Assembly (NCBI GenBank): GCA_023055425.1
Contig: JALGPY010000001.1
Coordinates: 29,501,001 to 29,565,000 of the forward strand
Direction: 5' to 3'
Origin: Linanthus parryae
Taxonomy: Eukaryota; Streptophyta; Magnoliopsida; Ericales; Polemoniaceae
Length of the DNA stretch: 64,000 nucleotides
Under the pieces are notes generated by a model. That model ran no database searches and was not told the DNA's origin. It saw nothing but the letters and a program-made list of their open reading frames with translations. This document shows, one piece after another, positions 22,580-33,015 of the stretch (position 1 is its first letter; the number at the start of each line of letters is the position of its first letter). A program made the translations under genes and the position numbers.

Positions 22580-23420
22580 AATGCGATCTTAACTGATCAT
22601 CTAAGCCTATCTCTTACGATAGCAGCCTATGCAAATGCGATCTTAATTGATCAGCTAAGCCTATCTCTTACGATAGCAGCCTATGCAAATGCGATCTTAA
22701 TTGATCATCTAAGCCTATCTGTTACGATAGCAGCCTATGCAAATGCGATCTTAACTGATCATCTAAGCCTATCTCTTACGATAGCAGCCTATGCAAATGC
22801 GATCTTAACTGATCATCTAAGCCTATCTCTTACGATAGCAGCCTATGCAAATGCGATCTTAATTGATCATCTAAGCCTATCTCTTACGATAGCAGCCTGT
22901 GCAAATGCGATCTTAATTGATCATCTAAGCCTATCTCTAGCGATAGCAGCCTGCGCAAAATGATCTTGATTGATCTTCTAAAGCCTATCTGTCACGGTAG
23001 CAACACATACAAATGCGATCTTAATTGATCTTTTAAGCCTATCTGTCACGATAGCAGCCTACGCAAAAATGATCTTAGTTGATCTTCTAAAGCCTATCTG
23101 TCACGATAGCAACGCGTACAAATGCGATCTTAATTGATCTCTTAAGCCTATTTGTCACGATAGCAGCCTACGCAAAAATGATCTTAGTTGATCTTCTAAA
23201 GCCTATCCGTCACGATAGCAACATATACAAATGCGATCTTAATTGATCTTTCAAGCTTATCTGTTGCGATAGCGGCCTACGCAAAAATGATCTTAGTTGA
23301 TCTAGTAAAGCCTATCTGCCACGATAGCAACTCGCACAATTTAACGATCTTAATTGATCTACTAAAGACTATCTGCCACGATAGCAACTCGCAATATTGT
23401 GAAGATTCACAAAGGCCAAT
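22580..23420. repeat. 54-bp tandem array, about 16 units, with a two-unit higher-order phase
   Basis: Units are marked by GCGATCTTAA, then TGATC, then AAGCCTATCT and ACGATAGCAGCC. The first units (22583, 22637, 22691 and on) are exactly 54 bp apart and nearly identical. From about 22950 the array alternates two subtypes, one with GCGATCTTAATTGATC and one with ATGATCTTAGTTGATC, giving a period near 109 bp. Because 54 is a multiple of three, a 158-codon frame runs through part of it; I take that as a by-product. Tandem arrays downstream of integrase are known in Tat elements and can seed satellites. Confidence 0.92.
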
Positions 23421-24769
23421 CATAAGCCCATCTGCCAGGATGGCACAGCTGCAAAAATATGATCTCAAACGATCTAGCAAGACATCTGCGAATCCATGTA
23501 GCAGATCGCAAATGCGAAACCATTACGTAGCATTATGCAAGGCGAAATATGCCGAAACGCATGCGAAGTTGTATTTTGTTGTAAAGAGACAGCAGATAAT
23601 ACAAAAGGCTATTTATCATTATGAGTCAAAAGACTTACAATTTATCTGTCTAGATAGCAGCTTACAAGCGGAAAAGCTCGAATCTAACTACGCAGCCGAC
23701 ATGGCTTACAATACATGCGAAAAGTAGCTGACAAGCCAGCAAAGGCACACTACAGGAATCCTGGCTAAAAGGGATGAACCCACCGGTTTCAACACCGGCT
23801 ACGCAATACGCAAATCTGCGGGTGAACATCTGTCGCAGGTGGGATCTTGCTCTAAAGAGCCACATGAAGCCATACGTTCAAGATCCCAGTATTTGACAGG
23901 GCACTTATCAGATCTGCACCCCATAACATTTGCCCAAGGAACCACCGGTTCCGGCGATCCACAGGCAAGCAGAAGCTCCAAAGGGCAAGGGCTCCTTGTA
24001 GACGGGGATGAACGCGACAGTTCGCCACCCTGAGCTCACGAACGTGAAGGCGATAGGTTCTTCTCCAGGGATGCTGAAGAAGAATTCCGCCGTTCATTAC
24101 GAGACGGTAGCACGGTCATTTCGGCGCTGCACCTCGCCGGGAGGCGGCCGGAAACATGACCTGCAAACATAATACACGAAGAAATTTCTTCGAACACACA
24201 TGAGATATTATCTACATCTTCTTTATGATGGTTATAAAGAGCAATAAGCCTCATAAAGTGGATCTTGGAAACTATTTCTACAGCACAAAGCGCAAACTCA
24301 GGATTCACAACTTGAAGTTGCCATGAATCAACGAAAAATAAGCGTTGAAGCCAGCAGTCGTAAGGACTCACGGCAAAGCACATTTTTTGGGATGAAGAAC
24401 CCAAATAGCAAAGACAGGGTTTATATAGACCCTGTAGAGACTCTTCAGTTGCCAAAGATGAGTCAGCAGAATTCGAAAAGAGGGTAAGTTCAATCACTTA
24501 CGCCTTGGAAAGCGGTAACAATCAATTACCCTACTAAAGGCTACGACGATTCAGTTGCGTATCCTAATAAATGACGGATGGTCATGATTCGGATGGACTT
24601 CCCAACGAAAGCGTGCTTATCTGTCGAGAAATTAGCGCGAAAATCAAGCAGAGTATCAATTGCTGACGTCATAATTGGATATGCACAGAGATATCCTATC
24701 AAATCCCGGGAAAGGGCAAAACGGGCAAATTCATTAGTTGTTGTTAGAAAAAGGGGGAGAAACCCTAGC
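23421..24769. other. Non-coding 3' region of the Tat element
   Basis: I see no conserved coding sequence on either strand. Short reading frames here do not resemble known proteins. Confidence 0.6.
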
Positions 24770-24809
24770 AACATTACATTAATGTTTCAAACATTACATT
24801 AATGTTTCA
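24770..24809. repeat. Two tandem 20-bp hairpin-forming repeats
   Basis: AACATTACATTAATGTTTCA is present twice back to back (24770-24789 and 24790-24809). Each copy contains CATTA and TAATG as inverted arms (AAACATTA with TAATGTTT in the second copy). They lie 34 bp beyond the antisense gene's stop codon, so they would be in its 3' untranslated region. Confidence 0.85.
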
Positions 24810-24843
24810 GCTATTTTCTTGCTATTTTTCAAAATTCGAAAAA

Positions 24844-27800
24844 TCAAAGCAAATTCTTGATCAAGGAATCTTGGGGCTCGAACTGATGGCTCAGCTTCTC
24901 TACTTGTTCCACTTCTTGCTTCAATAGCTCGCACCTGGCATTCATCTCATGATAGAGCTTCAGAGCTTCATCAACCTTTAGCTTTTGCTGCTCCACCTTC
25001 TGCTTCTCAGCTGCGAGATTCTGGTGGCCGAGTTTCAAAGTTACGGCTGCGCGAATCAGCGTGACTCTGTTCATAAGAAATTTGAAACCTAGTCTGCACT
25101 GGACTTTGGTCACGAGATTTTGGCACATGCCACATAGCAATTCAGCACTCTGGACAGAAATGGTCGCAGGCGTAGCCGCAGACAGCTGCTCCAATATCCA
25201 AATGGCTTCGGTAAGGAACAGCCTCCTCTCAAAGGGCCCTATCTCCAGAGATCGCACGAACGATTGCGGGTAGGTGAGGCGCATTCGAACCACCCAGTCT
25301 ACATCGGTTTGCTTCAAACCTGAGGAGACGTCAAAATCAAGTTATGATGTCGAACTTGCAAAAAAAAAAAAAAATGCAAAATGCGAACAGTAAAGCTCTG
25401 CTTACCAGTTCCTTCCAGAATCTCATTAAGAGAAGGAATGCGCGCTACCGGGGTGGTCGAAGACTGTCCTCGCTCCATAGCTTTCCTATCAGCTGCGAGC
25501 TCCAATCTCTCGTAGTCAGGAGGAAGAGTGTAGGCCGCACCAGCTGCGACTGCATTCCCAACCTGCGAGCCCCAAAAGCTCCACGCAGGAATAGGTGCCT
25601 CTGACTCAGTCATCGCCGGAGGCGAAGGGACAGCTGAAGTCGCTTGGCGAAGGACGCTCTCAGATGCGAAAGCATTAGCAGCACTTGTCCCTGCTTCCTC
25701 AACACCGGTATGGACATCTTCATCCATCAGCACAGCATCTGCTTCAGCATCATCGGAAAGTTCGATGATGCCCTCGAGAGGCCCACTTGCATGTTCAGCA
25801 GCCGCGACAGGCTTCTCGGTATGGGAGCTCGGAATCGGAACAGAGGACGCAGAAGGCTGACTTCTCTGCTCCAGAACAGGTTCCTCAGCATGACCTGCGA
25901 CATTAAAAGCGATGATATGAGGTAACCTGCGCTATAAGTTATTTTGCTATCTTTACTAAAGCTAAGAGTAAGCACCTCCACGCGAAGGTGGGATTGAGGT
26001 ATCTTCATCATACACTAAGGATGTGGAACCATGCTCTATTAGTGTGTCCTCACTAAGCAAGTCTTTAAGAGAAGCGTGACCTGGGATGCGAATAAACCAG
26101 TCATGATTCTGCCTCAAGTTGCTAAAGCCTAGTACGTGCGTCTCACTCAAATAATTACCTGAGGGTTCTCCGCATTTGCCTACTAACCAACGGCGAATGT
26201 CAGCCTTTGACACACCATGCTTTAACGCACCCGCAATAACATCTCTATAAGTTACTGCGAGATTGAAGATCTCACCTTTATCGCCGCCTGCGATCTCTTC
26301 AAAGTCCGCTTGAACTTGCTCCAAGGCTGCTGCATCCTCTTCTGGAACCTCATCTTCCTCCTCCGCATGAGGAGCCACTTCTTCGGGAAGCTCGTCTTCC
26401 TCGTCAACTGGACGCGCTAAGTCGTCAACATGCCGCTCTTCGAGGCTCCGCTGTTTCACACGCTCGAGCTCCTCTTCTTCCCGCCGCCTTCTTCTTTCAG
26501 CAGCCTCCGCGGCTGTCTTCCGGGACTCAGCAAGAACGTCCTCGCTTATGGGATCATCTGGAATGCCAGAATGGGCATATCTCTTTTGTCTCTTGGCCAC
26601 AACGCCACCAATGGTCTCATCATCATCATCTGCGAAGACACGGTTGGTTTGAGAAAAGAAGTGCAAAGAAGTTACGATAACGGGAAAGGAAATGCGACGG
26701 AGGTACCTCCTGATTCTTCCTCATGCATCACAACTGTTGCTTCTTCTTCTTCATCACTTTCTTGGGGCTCCTGCCTCTCTTCCTCTTCCTCTTGATTGAA
26801 TGGAACGAAATTCTCAACTGCGAGCTCTTTCCGCACTTTGCTGGGCATGCGACCTTTGCCTTTGTCCTTGATAGAAAGGGACCTCACTGGAGGAGAAGCT
26901 GGAGCACTTCTAGGGGAAGAAATCGTAATTCCCTTTTGCCTAGGTCTCTTCACTCTCGATGCCGCAGTCGCTGGAGGGGACGGGTCATCTCCAGGAGGAG
27001 ATGGAGCTGGAGGATTGTCTATCAGCGAGTCAGCAAAAGCATTCATGACTGCGCGAATCTTTGTTTCGACCTCAGCGTCCATCCTCCATGCTAGCCGGAA
27101 CGACTGCTTTTGTCTTCTGGTGGCAACAATGGTGTTAACCAATGACTTGGAGCGATCACCAGATGCGAATCTCCGCACATGACACTACAGCAAACAGCAC
27201 ATAAAAAAGGTGTCAGCATAAGAAAATCAAAGAAGCTTGACGCACACGAAGAAATTGCTTACCTCAGCAAATGCCTTGCTATATCTGACGACATGCGTGT
27301 CACCCTTCTTAACTGCGGCGACTTGCTCCTTCAGAATGACATCAGGAAACAAATGGTTCTCACGATCCAACAGTTAGTAGCAACCATACTCAGACTCGCT
27401 CAGACTGCAAGTGGGGCGAAACGGAAAAGAGTTTCTTTTGATCAAGGGAGCTCTACCTGGCTGCGCGGCCGACTCCGTCTCGATCCTCGTTTGCTGGGCA
27501 ATCCAGTATGCGAGCCAGTTTTGGGAACAACCACCCTCGCGGGTTCCCGCAGGCTGCTCAAAGGGAAGATTGTTCATGAAGACCGTCTTGCACTCCTTTG
27601 TTAGCAAGCGCTTATAGCACCCTCTGATAATGGATTGAGGCCAGATTGATGGGGCCACCGCATCAAAACCAAACTGAGGAGAAACTCGAGTGGGGTCAAC
27701 GTCCACGGTTTCATACCTTGGCGCGAGCTCGCGAATATGCTCTGCGAGGGCAGGAAGGGAACCTCGCAGACACCAGCAAAAGAACTCGCGGTAGCGCTCA

Positions 27801-29137
27801 TGGAAATGCGGTCCCTCTTCAAAGAGAAGCTCTTCTGAGAAGACAATACCTTTAGAGGGGTACAACTTTGGAAACCATCGCACGTTCTCGATGCGCGTGG
27901 CATAGGGCCCGGCAGTAAACTCCTTCCGTTTGTCGCATATCAAACTCCAAACGCACTTGGTGTTGCTTGCTCCGAACCATCTCGCAGCTCTTCCGCTGTT
28001 GCGCGCTTCCGTCTCGCCTGGGGGACACCACTTCTCGAGTTTGAGAGCAGTTGGAGCATAGGACGGCCATCGCTCGAAAACCCACATTGTCAAAAAGGAA
28101 ATATTGACAAAAGTCAGTACATCGAGGCGGCCACGCGACTCCTTCATGGCCAGAACCAGCTGATCAAGCCTATAGTACAGCGTGCCCAAGACCAAGGGTC
28201 CGAGTGCGACTCTCTGGCCAAGGGCGAGCCTCACAGCAAGTGGCAACACATGGTAGAAGACTCCGTCATGGGGGTGACCATCAATCAGGTACCTCGACAG
28301 CCAAGCACAGAGAAAAGCACAAAGGGTCAAATGATAGCCTTTACCCTCTACGTAATTCTCGGCCTCCGGGTCCTCACTCAGAAGTTTCTTAGTGATGCTG
28401 CTGTTCGCATAGTCTCGGAAGAAGTACTGCAACCATTTGTTCCAGGTATTCTTCGCAGACGTATCAACTAGCTGCCAGTTCGGAAGAGGCTTTGTAGTGG
28501 TCCACCGAGTGGAGATTTTCTTTACCTCTGCTAGACATTCCTCCATCTGCGTGTACAAGGCAATCTCCGCAGATGTTCTCAAGGGACTCAGAGGGTCCAC
28601 CTCGCCCATGGGGGAAAGCTCGTACAGCATTTGAACGTCCTCGAGTGTGGGGGCAGCCTCGAACTCAGCAAAATGGAACGTGTGAGTCGCAGGCGAGTAA
28701 CGGGACAGAAGGTCTAGAAGCATGGACTGATCCAGCTTCACGGCAGCACCCTTCATAGCACGGATAGCAAAGTATACGCCGGCTTCATCAAGAGTCGCGG
28801 CGTGATGGTCCAACACGTGGTCAATCCACTCATCCATATAGTCCAATTTCTGGACGAACGCCTGGGTAGAAATCGCAGTATATGGGAAGTGCCCGTTCTC
28901 GATTCCCAATCGAACCACGTCCTCGGAACCAATCAACTCGAGCAAGGCTGAGTTAACTGGGCGAGTTAGCGTCAGCAATCGCTCAACTGGGACAGGATCA
29001 GGCATCTTCTTCGCCTTTACCCTCGCATGGTAGAAATCTTTACCACCTAAAAAGGGGGCTTTTCGCCACAAGGCCTGCGGAAGGTCGGGTATCTCTTCAT
29101 CTTCCTTGACGGGTCTGGTTACTCTTGTCTTGGCCAT
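24844..29137 (-). CDS. Five-exon antisense gene with plant mobile domain, inside the Tat element
   Basis: Start at ATG 29137 (MAKTRVTRP). Inferred exons on the minus strand: 29137-27263, 27184-26707, 26629-25976, 25894-25406 and 25319-24844. Introns are 77-86 bp, all GT-AG, with phases 0, 1, 1, 1. Exon lengths sum to 3,972 bp, exactly 1,324 codons including the stop. Exon one holds a plant mobile domain (aminotransferase-like family), with THTFHF and TLEDVQMLY in its first half. Exon two is basic then acidic, with KRPRQKG as a possible nuclear signal. Exon three has AKRQKR and a highly charged helical stretch. Exon five ends in a coiled coil (about the last 60 residues). One in-frame TAA (27374-27376, codon 588) interrupts exon one and may be a Gln-to-stop change. 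Extra ORFs, some antisense, are known in Tat elements. The splice model is inference without RNA. Confidence 0.8.
27374..27376 (-). other. Single in-frame stop in the antisense gene
   Basis: TAA at codon 588 of the spliced model. The same frame continues on both sides with sequence typical of the protein (SEYGCY before, LLDRENHLF after). One C-to-T change from CAA would explain it. An alternative intron removing it, using the GTAGAG donor at 27456, was tried, but no acceptor kept the frame open. Confidence 0.75.
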
Positions 29138-29555
29138 TCCTGCGGAAGAGCAAGAAAAAGGGGGGAGAAATACCACACTTCAGTTTGAATTTTGAAATTC
29201 AAGATCTATGCAAAGGAAGACGAACAGTTTCTGGTATCAATTTCAGAAATCAGGGAGTTGCAAGATCTCATATTATTGAAGGATTAAAGCAAAGTGGGTT
29301 CGAAGATCAAAGCCTCTTCACAAATTTCATGGGTTTACAGATTCAACGCAGTTCAAGGCAAACACTGGTATCTTAAATCAAAAGTAAACGAGGCCAACCT
29401 TGTTTTCTTGAAGCCTGCTTGGATATGCACAATTGAAGAACACGGATTGCAGTTCTGAACTGGTGATTGATTATCTGGATCTGCTCTCGAAGATCTCCGG
29501 GTACCATTCACTTTAAGAGAAATAAGTGATGCTTTGCAATAATGGGGGATACAAG

Positions 29556-29564
29556 GTATTTATC
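29556..29564 (-). promoter_or_regulatory. Possible TATA box of the antisense gene
   Basis: The minus strand reads GGATAAATACC about 420 bp upstream of the antisense ATG and before the 3' LTR. It is a weak call based on motif and position only. Confidence 0.3.
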
Positions 29565-29810
29565 CAAAACAATGAAGGGTTGCGTCCTTTCGGTAGTCGA
29601 ATCGCAACCGTCACCGTCGAATCGCGCAATCACAGGACAAGCTGACGTCACGCCTAAAACCCTAAAGGCCAGACGACACGACTCTAGGGGTTTTAGGTTA
29701 TAATGACACGCACGGGGGCTGAACTTACCCGTATTTGAATTGGTGCGTGGCAGCAACGCGTATGTTGGTTTCCGCGCATGGAAGTCTATACGGCTATGAG
29801 TCTTCACGCG

Positions 29811-29825
29811 CAGAAAGGGGGCTAA
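29811..29825 (+). other. Polypurine tract of the Tat element
   Basis: CAGAAAGGGGG followed by CTAA lies directly before the 3' LTR start TGTAGATACTG at 29826, the expected plus-strand priming position. Confidence 0.8.
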
Positions 29826-30070
29826 TGTAGATACTGCTTTCTGAGCTGACAGATCTTGGCCACGTGGCAACCATCCAGCAAACCATATTGTGCTCCACAC
29901 ACACTGGATCACCAGCCGAGCTGATCCATGTGGGGGCTGCGAGACAGAGCCCTCGCATACCACTGCACGGGACTTGTAGGGACTTTGTGGTTTGGAGGCT
30001 AGAGTAAGCCCTGTCGCGTGCGAGCCAAGCCCGCACGCGACCTTTAGTAACTGTTTTGAGAGATTTATGG
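29826..30070 (+). repeat. Tat element 3' LTR, truncated after 245 bp
   Basis: It matches 15330-15574 without indels and with two substitutions. At 30070 it jumps into X-left sequence corresponding to 14667. Both sides share TGG at the junction. Confidence 0.93.
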
Positions 30071-31359
30071 GAATTTTTTGATTAACATGGTCCCCAGCAG
30101 TTAACGGAGTCCATCGGTGCAAGAATCAAGGAAAATATAGGCCAAACGGAGAAATTGAAGCAAAAAGATCACAAATGCCTGGAGCATTCGGTGCGAAATG
30201 CAGTCATTTCATGCGAAATGCCCCACCACTTAGAAAATTTTTGGAAACCATTTCGCACGAAGTGAAAGGGGACTTTTTCTCATTCGTACAAAACCATTTC
30301 TCATGAATGGGACCATTTCACACGAAATCATTTCGTCCCAAATGCCCCATTTTGCACGAAATGGTCTGAAGCTGGGTCATTTATCGAGGATATTTTGGAC
30401 ATTGGGGGGGGGGGTTATATATACAAAAAATGGCTGAGAATCATTCTCAACCTCCTCATTCGGATCAAAAACCTCTTCCTTCATCTTCTTTCTCTCAAGC
30501 TCTCAAGAACATAAAACCCTCAATCGTCCAAAACTCGTCCAAATAAAATAAAAATTGGGGGGATTTTCTCCTTGCAAACTCGCCTCTAACATTAAATCAT
30601 TGAGTTTTGATAGATAAAGCTTGGTCTGAGTGTGGGGGAGGATTTAAGACGGAGAAGTTTCAAGCACAAATTCTCAGATTCGTGCAATTGGAGTTGGAAT
30701 CGGCCAAAGCTGAAGAAGAGAAGTTTGATGGGTGTAGATACTGCTTTCTGAGCTGACAGATCTTGGCCACGTGGCAACCATCCAGCACACCATATTGTGC
30801 TCCACACACACTGGATCACCAGCCGAGCTGATCCTTGTGGGGGCTGCGAGACAGAGCCCTCGCATACCACTGCACGGGACTTGTAGGGACTTTGTGGTTT
30901 GGAGGCTAGAGTAAGCCCTGTCGCGTGCGAGCCAAGCCCGCACGCGACCTTTAGTAACTGTTTTGAGAGATTTATGGCACGAGCTCCATAAACCCGGTCA
31001 ATCCGGTCAAACCCGGTCAACCTCGTAACGGTTCCGGTATTCGCGCACCACGTGCTCTAACGGTCCCTATATACTCGGACGAACGTGCCGTTATGGTTAA
31101 GCTAATTAAGCCGCCATCAATGGGCGCATTAACCACACTACAACGGTCATGTTCTCCAGTATATATAGATCGTCAACCTTTCCATACAAAGGAGAACACA
31201 CTTGCCATACGCGGAAGCTCTGCCAAACCTCTGTCTCTCTCTCAGACATTGCTACTGCCTTACTCTCTCCCTACACACAACCCCTCTCTTCCTGTGCGAT
31301 CCCTGATCCACTACATACGGTGTACACGGAGGTCTCCCTGCCGGAATCTCTTGTGCACA
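30071..31359 (+). repeat. Second copy of X-left plus Tat 5' LTR (1.29-kb duplication)
   Basis: 30071-30732 repeats 14667-15329, and 30733-31359 repeats the LTR 15330-15956. By eye the copies differ only by one T/C change (near 14974 versus 30378) and one G in the homopolymer (12 versus 11). The LTR copy has no internal element of its own and continues straight into X-right, so it behaves like a solo LTR. Confidence 0.92.
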
Positions 31360-33015
31360 ACGGGGACACTAAGTAGCACAAATAAGTGTATTCAAATTGT
31401 CTTGCTCATCTTTTTGGAAAATCAGTCAACCGATTCGGTCCCTTCTTGACTGATTTTGGTGAAACCGGCCCGAAAGAACGGTACTCCGGGACCTAGGTAC
31501 CTCACACTCTATCGCTCTACTTCTTGTTTAGGCACTTTCTAGTTTTTAAATTTTTAAAATCTATAACTTGTGAAGTGTGTCTCGCTAAGGCCTCAAGCAA
31601 CTTGTGAGGATTGCGCGCTAGCTTCCAAATTGAGTCGATGGGTTACTTGCTCTAGTTCACGTTAGCTCTGACCGCGCACTTGCATTTTAAAGTTTAATAT
31701 GTATAATTTGGGGCGTGCAAAATGAGAATTGGGTTGTTTGTTGATGATAACCCCATATCCAAGCCCGATAAGGATGTAGTTATGAGTGATGAGGATGTGG
31801 GAGACGGTTCTGCCAGCGGTTTTGAGGTTCCTCCATCCTCAATTTATTATGAATTGAGGAGGGAGTTACGGGCTAAGTCGATGGTTCATGTAGCCCCCGA
31901 TAATGTCTGTTGTACCAAATTCTGCAGCTTCACGTTCACGAGTTCCAATGGCCATAAGAATTTTTAGTGGACTCGTTCCTGAAGAGGGAAGGGACACCTT
32001 AGAGGCATTTCCCAAAAAGCTCCAACATGCCCACTGAGATTCAGGATATTTTTGATTAAGAAAAGTTTGACAGATGGTTTAGAATTTGTCAGGAGAAGTC
32101 TAACTCTGATCTTGTGAGGGAAATTATCCTGAATGCTCGGTATTATGATGAGGTGGAGAGCAAGGATGAGAAGCATGTCTTTTTCCTGGTGGACCTATAT
32201 AGTTCTCATGCTAGAGACTATTGGGGCTGCAAGAAGTTTAAGCCTCTGAAATAGGCTTGTGTTTACCATGATACCATTCAATGTCCGGACATTGTTGAGG
32301 TCGTGATTACTTTTTGCTTCTAGGGGTAGCAGGGGCAGGTTGGGAAGAGAGGTCGAGTTTGGGTAGCAGTGAAAAGTACTCAATGAATCTCAAAGCTTTG
32401 AAGCTTTGTCTACTAGTTCATCATAATGAACTTGGATTGCTAATCCAACTCAGTCCTGCATATTATGTTAATCAAACCAAAACATGGATTACTAATATCT
32501 CCATAGTATCATATAGAGTTGTATAACTTATTCCATATCAAAATCAAAGACCTGCACAGAACAGTTACCCATATAAATGCATAGCTACAGTATTGAAGCT
32601 TTGGCACTTAGGAATATCTCCAGCTTGTGTTTCTGGCTTTTCATAATCAAGGAACCAAAAATCCATATATCAATATCAAAGAGCTTCAGATCTATCACTT
32701 GCAGCCCAAGCCACCTAGGCCGAAGGACTAGGCGGTCCGGCCGACCCAACGGTTTGGGCCAACCGGCCTAGCCTCGGCCCAGGCGGCTCCAAGGGGTTCG
32801 GCCACTAGTTTGTTTAGCCTCTTGGACCGTTTTGACCCTAGTAATTCTAAAATCAAGTAAAAACTGACTAAGCGCGTTAAAAAATTGTTTTAACTATTTA
32901 TGTGCAATTTATATGGTGATCAATTTGATGTAATAATTAATTAGGGTTTACTGCCTGCGAGCCGGTATTTTTTCTCAACTTGTGAGATTTATTATATTTA
33001 GTATAGATGGTAGCC
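31360..33015 (+). mobile_element. X-right: leader and decayed coding remnants of an unidentified retroelement
   Basis: After the target duplication the sequence has a perfect hairpin (31418-31457) running into TTTTGGTGAAACCGG, which resembles the Tat primer-binding region. A short frame at 31722-31967 (starting MRIGLFVDDNP) could be a gag start, but I cannot name it. Further on, about 32030-32250, come degenerate coding traces (such as KFDRWFRICQEK) with stops. 32700-32815 is a GC-rich patch with CTAGGCCG and CGGCCTAG as inverted arms. The stretch ends at the target site of the Athila-like element. Confidence 0.4.
31418..31457. other. Perfect 12-bp inverted repeat next to a putative primer-binding site
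   Basis: AAAATCAGTCAA and TTGACTGATTTT flank a 16-base loop. The right arm overlaps the start of the primer-binding-like sequence, so the RNA could fold there. Confidence 0.75.

Larger units (their letters stand above)
15330..30070 (+). mobile_element. Tat-lineage Ty3/gypsy retrotransposon, 14.7 kb, 3' LTR truncated
   Basis: The order is 5' LTR, primer-binding site, gag, protease, reverse transcriptase, RNase H, second archaeal-type RNase H, integrase, tandem array, antisense gene, polypurine tract and the first 245 bp of the 3' LTR. The second RNase H and the long non-pol 3' part mark the Tat lineage. The two LTR copies differ at two of 245 comparable bases, so insertion was recent. The left flank ATGGG (15325-15329) nearly matches ACGGG (31360-31364) beyond the intact right-hand LTR copy, which fits a 5-bp target duplication with one change. 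Stops in gag-pol suggest this copy cannot move by itself. Confidence 0.92.

Noticed and set aside
22487..22963. A 158-codon frame with an 18-residue repeat
   Set aside because: It exists because the 54-bp unit is a multiple of three; the frame breaks as soon as the units diverge.
22580..23420. CRISPR-like array
   Set aside because: Units are contiguous with no unique spacers, and the context is a plant retrotransposon.
27376..27457. An intron that would splice out the stop in antisense exon one
   Set aside because: The GTAGAG donor at 27456 is plausible, but every nearby acceptor produced a frame that stops within a few codons, while the unspliced frame is open on both sides of one stop.
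32700..32815. GC-rich patch as an RNA gene or promoter island
   Set aside because: Only a short inverted pair and base composition support it; no tRNA or rRNA fold could be recognised.
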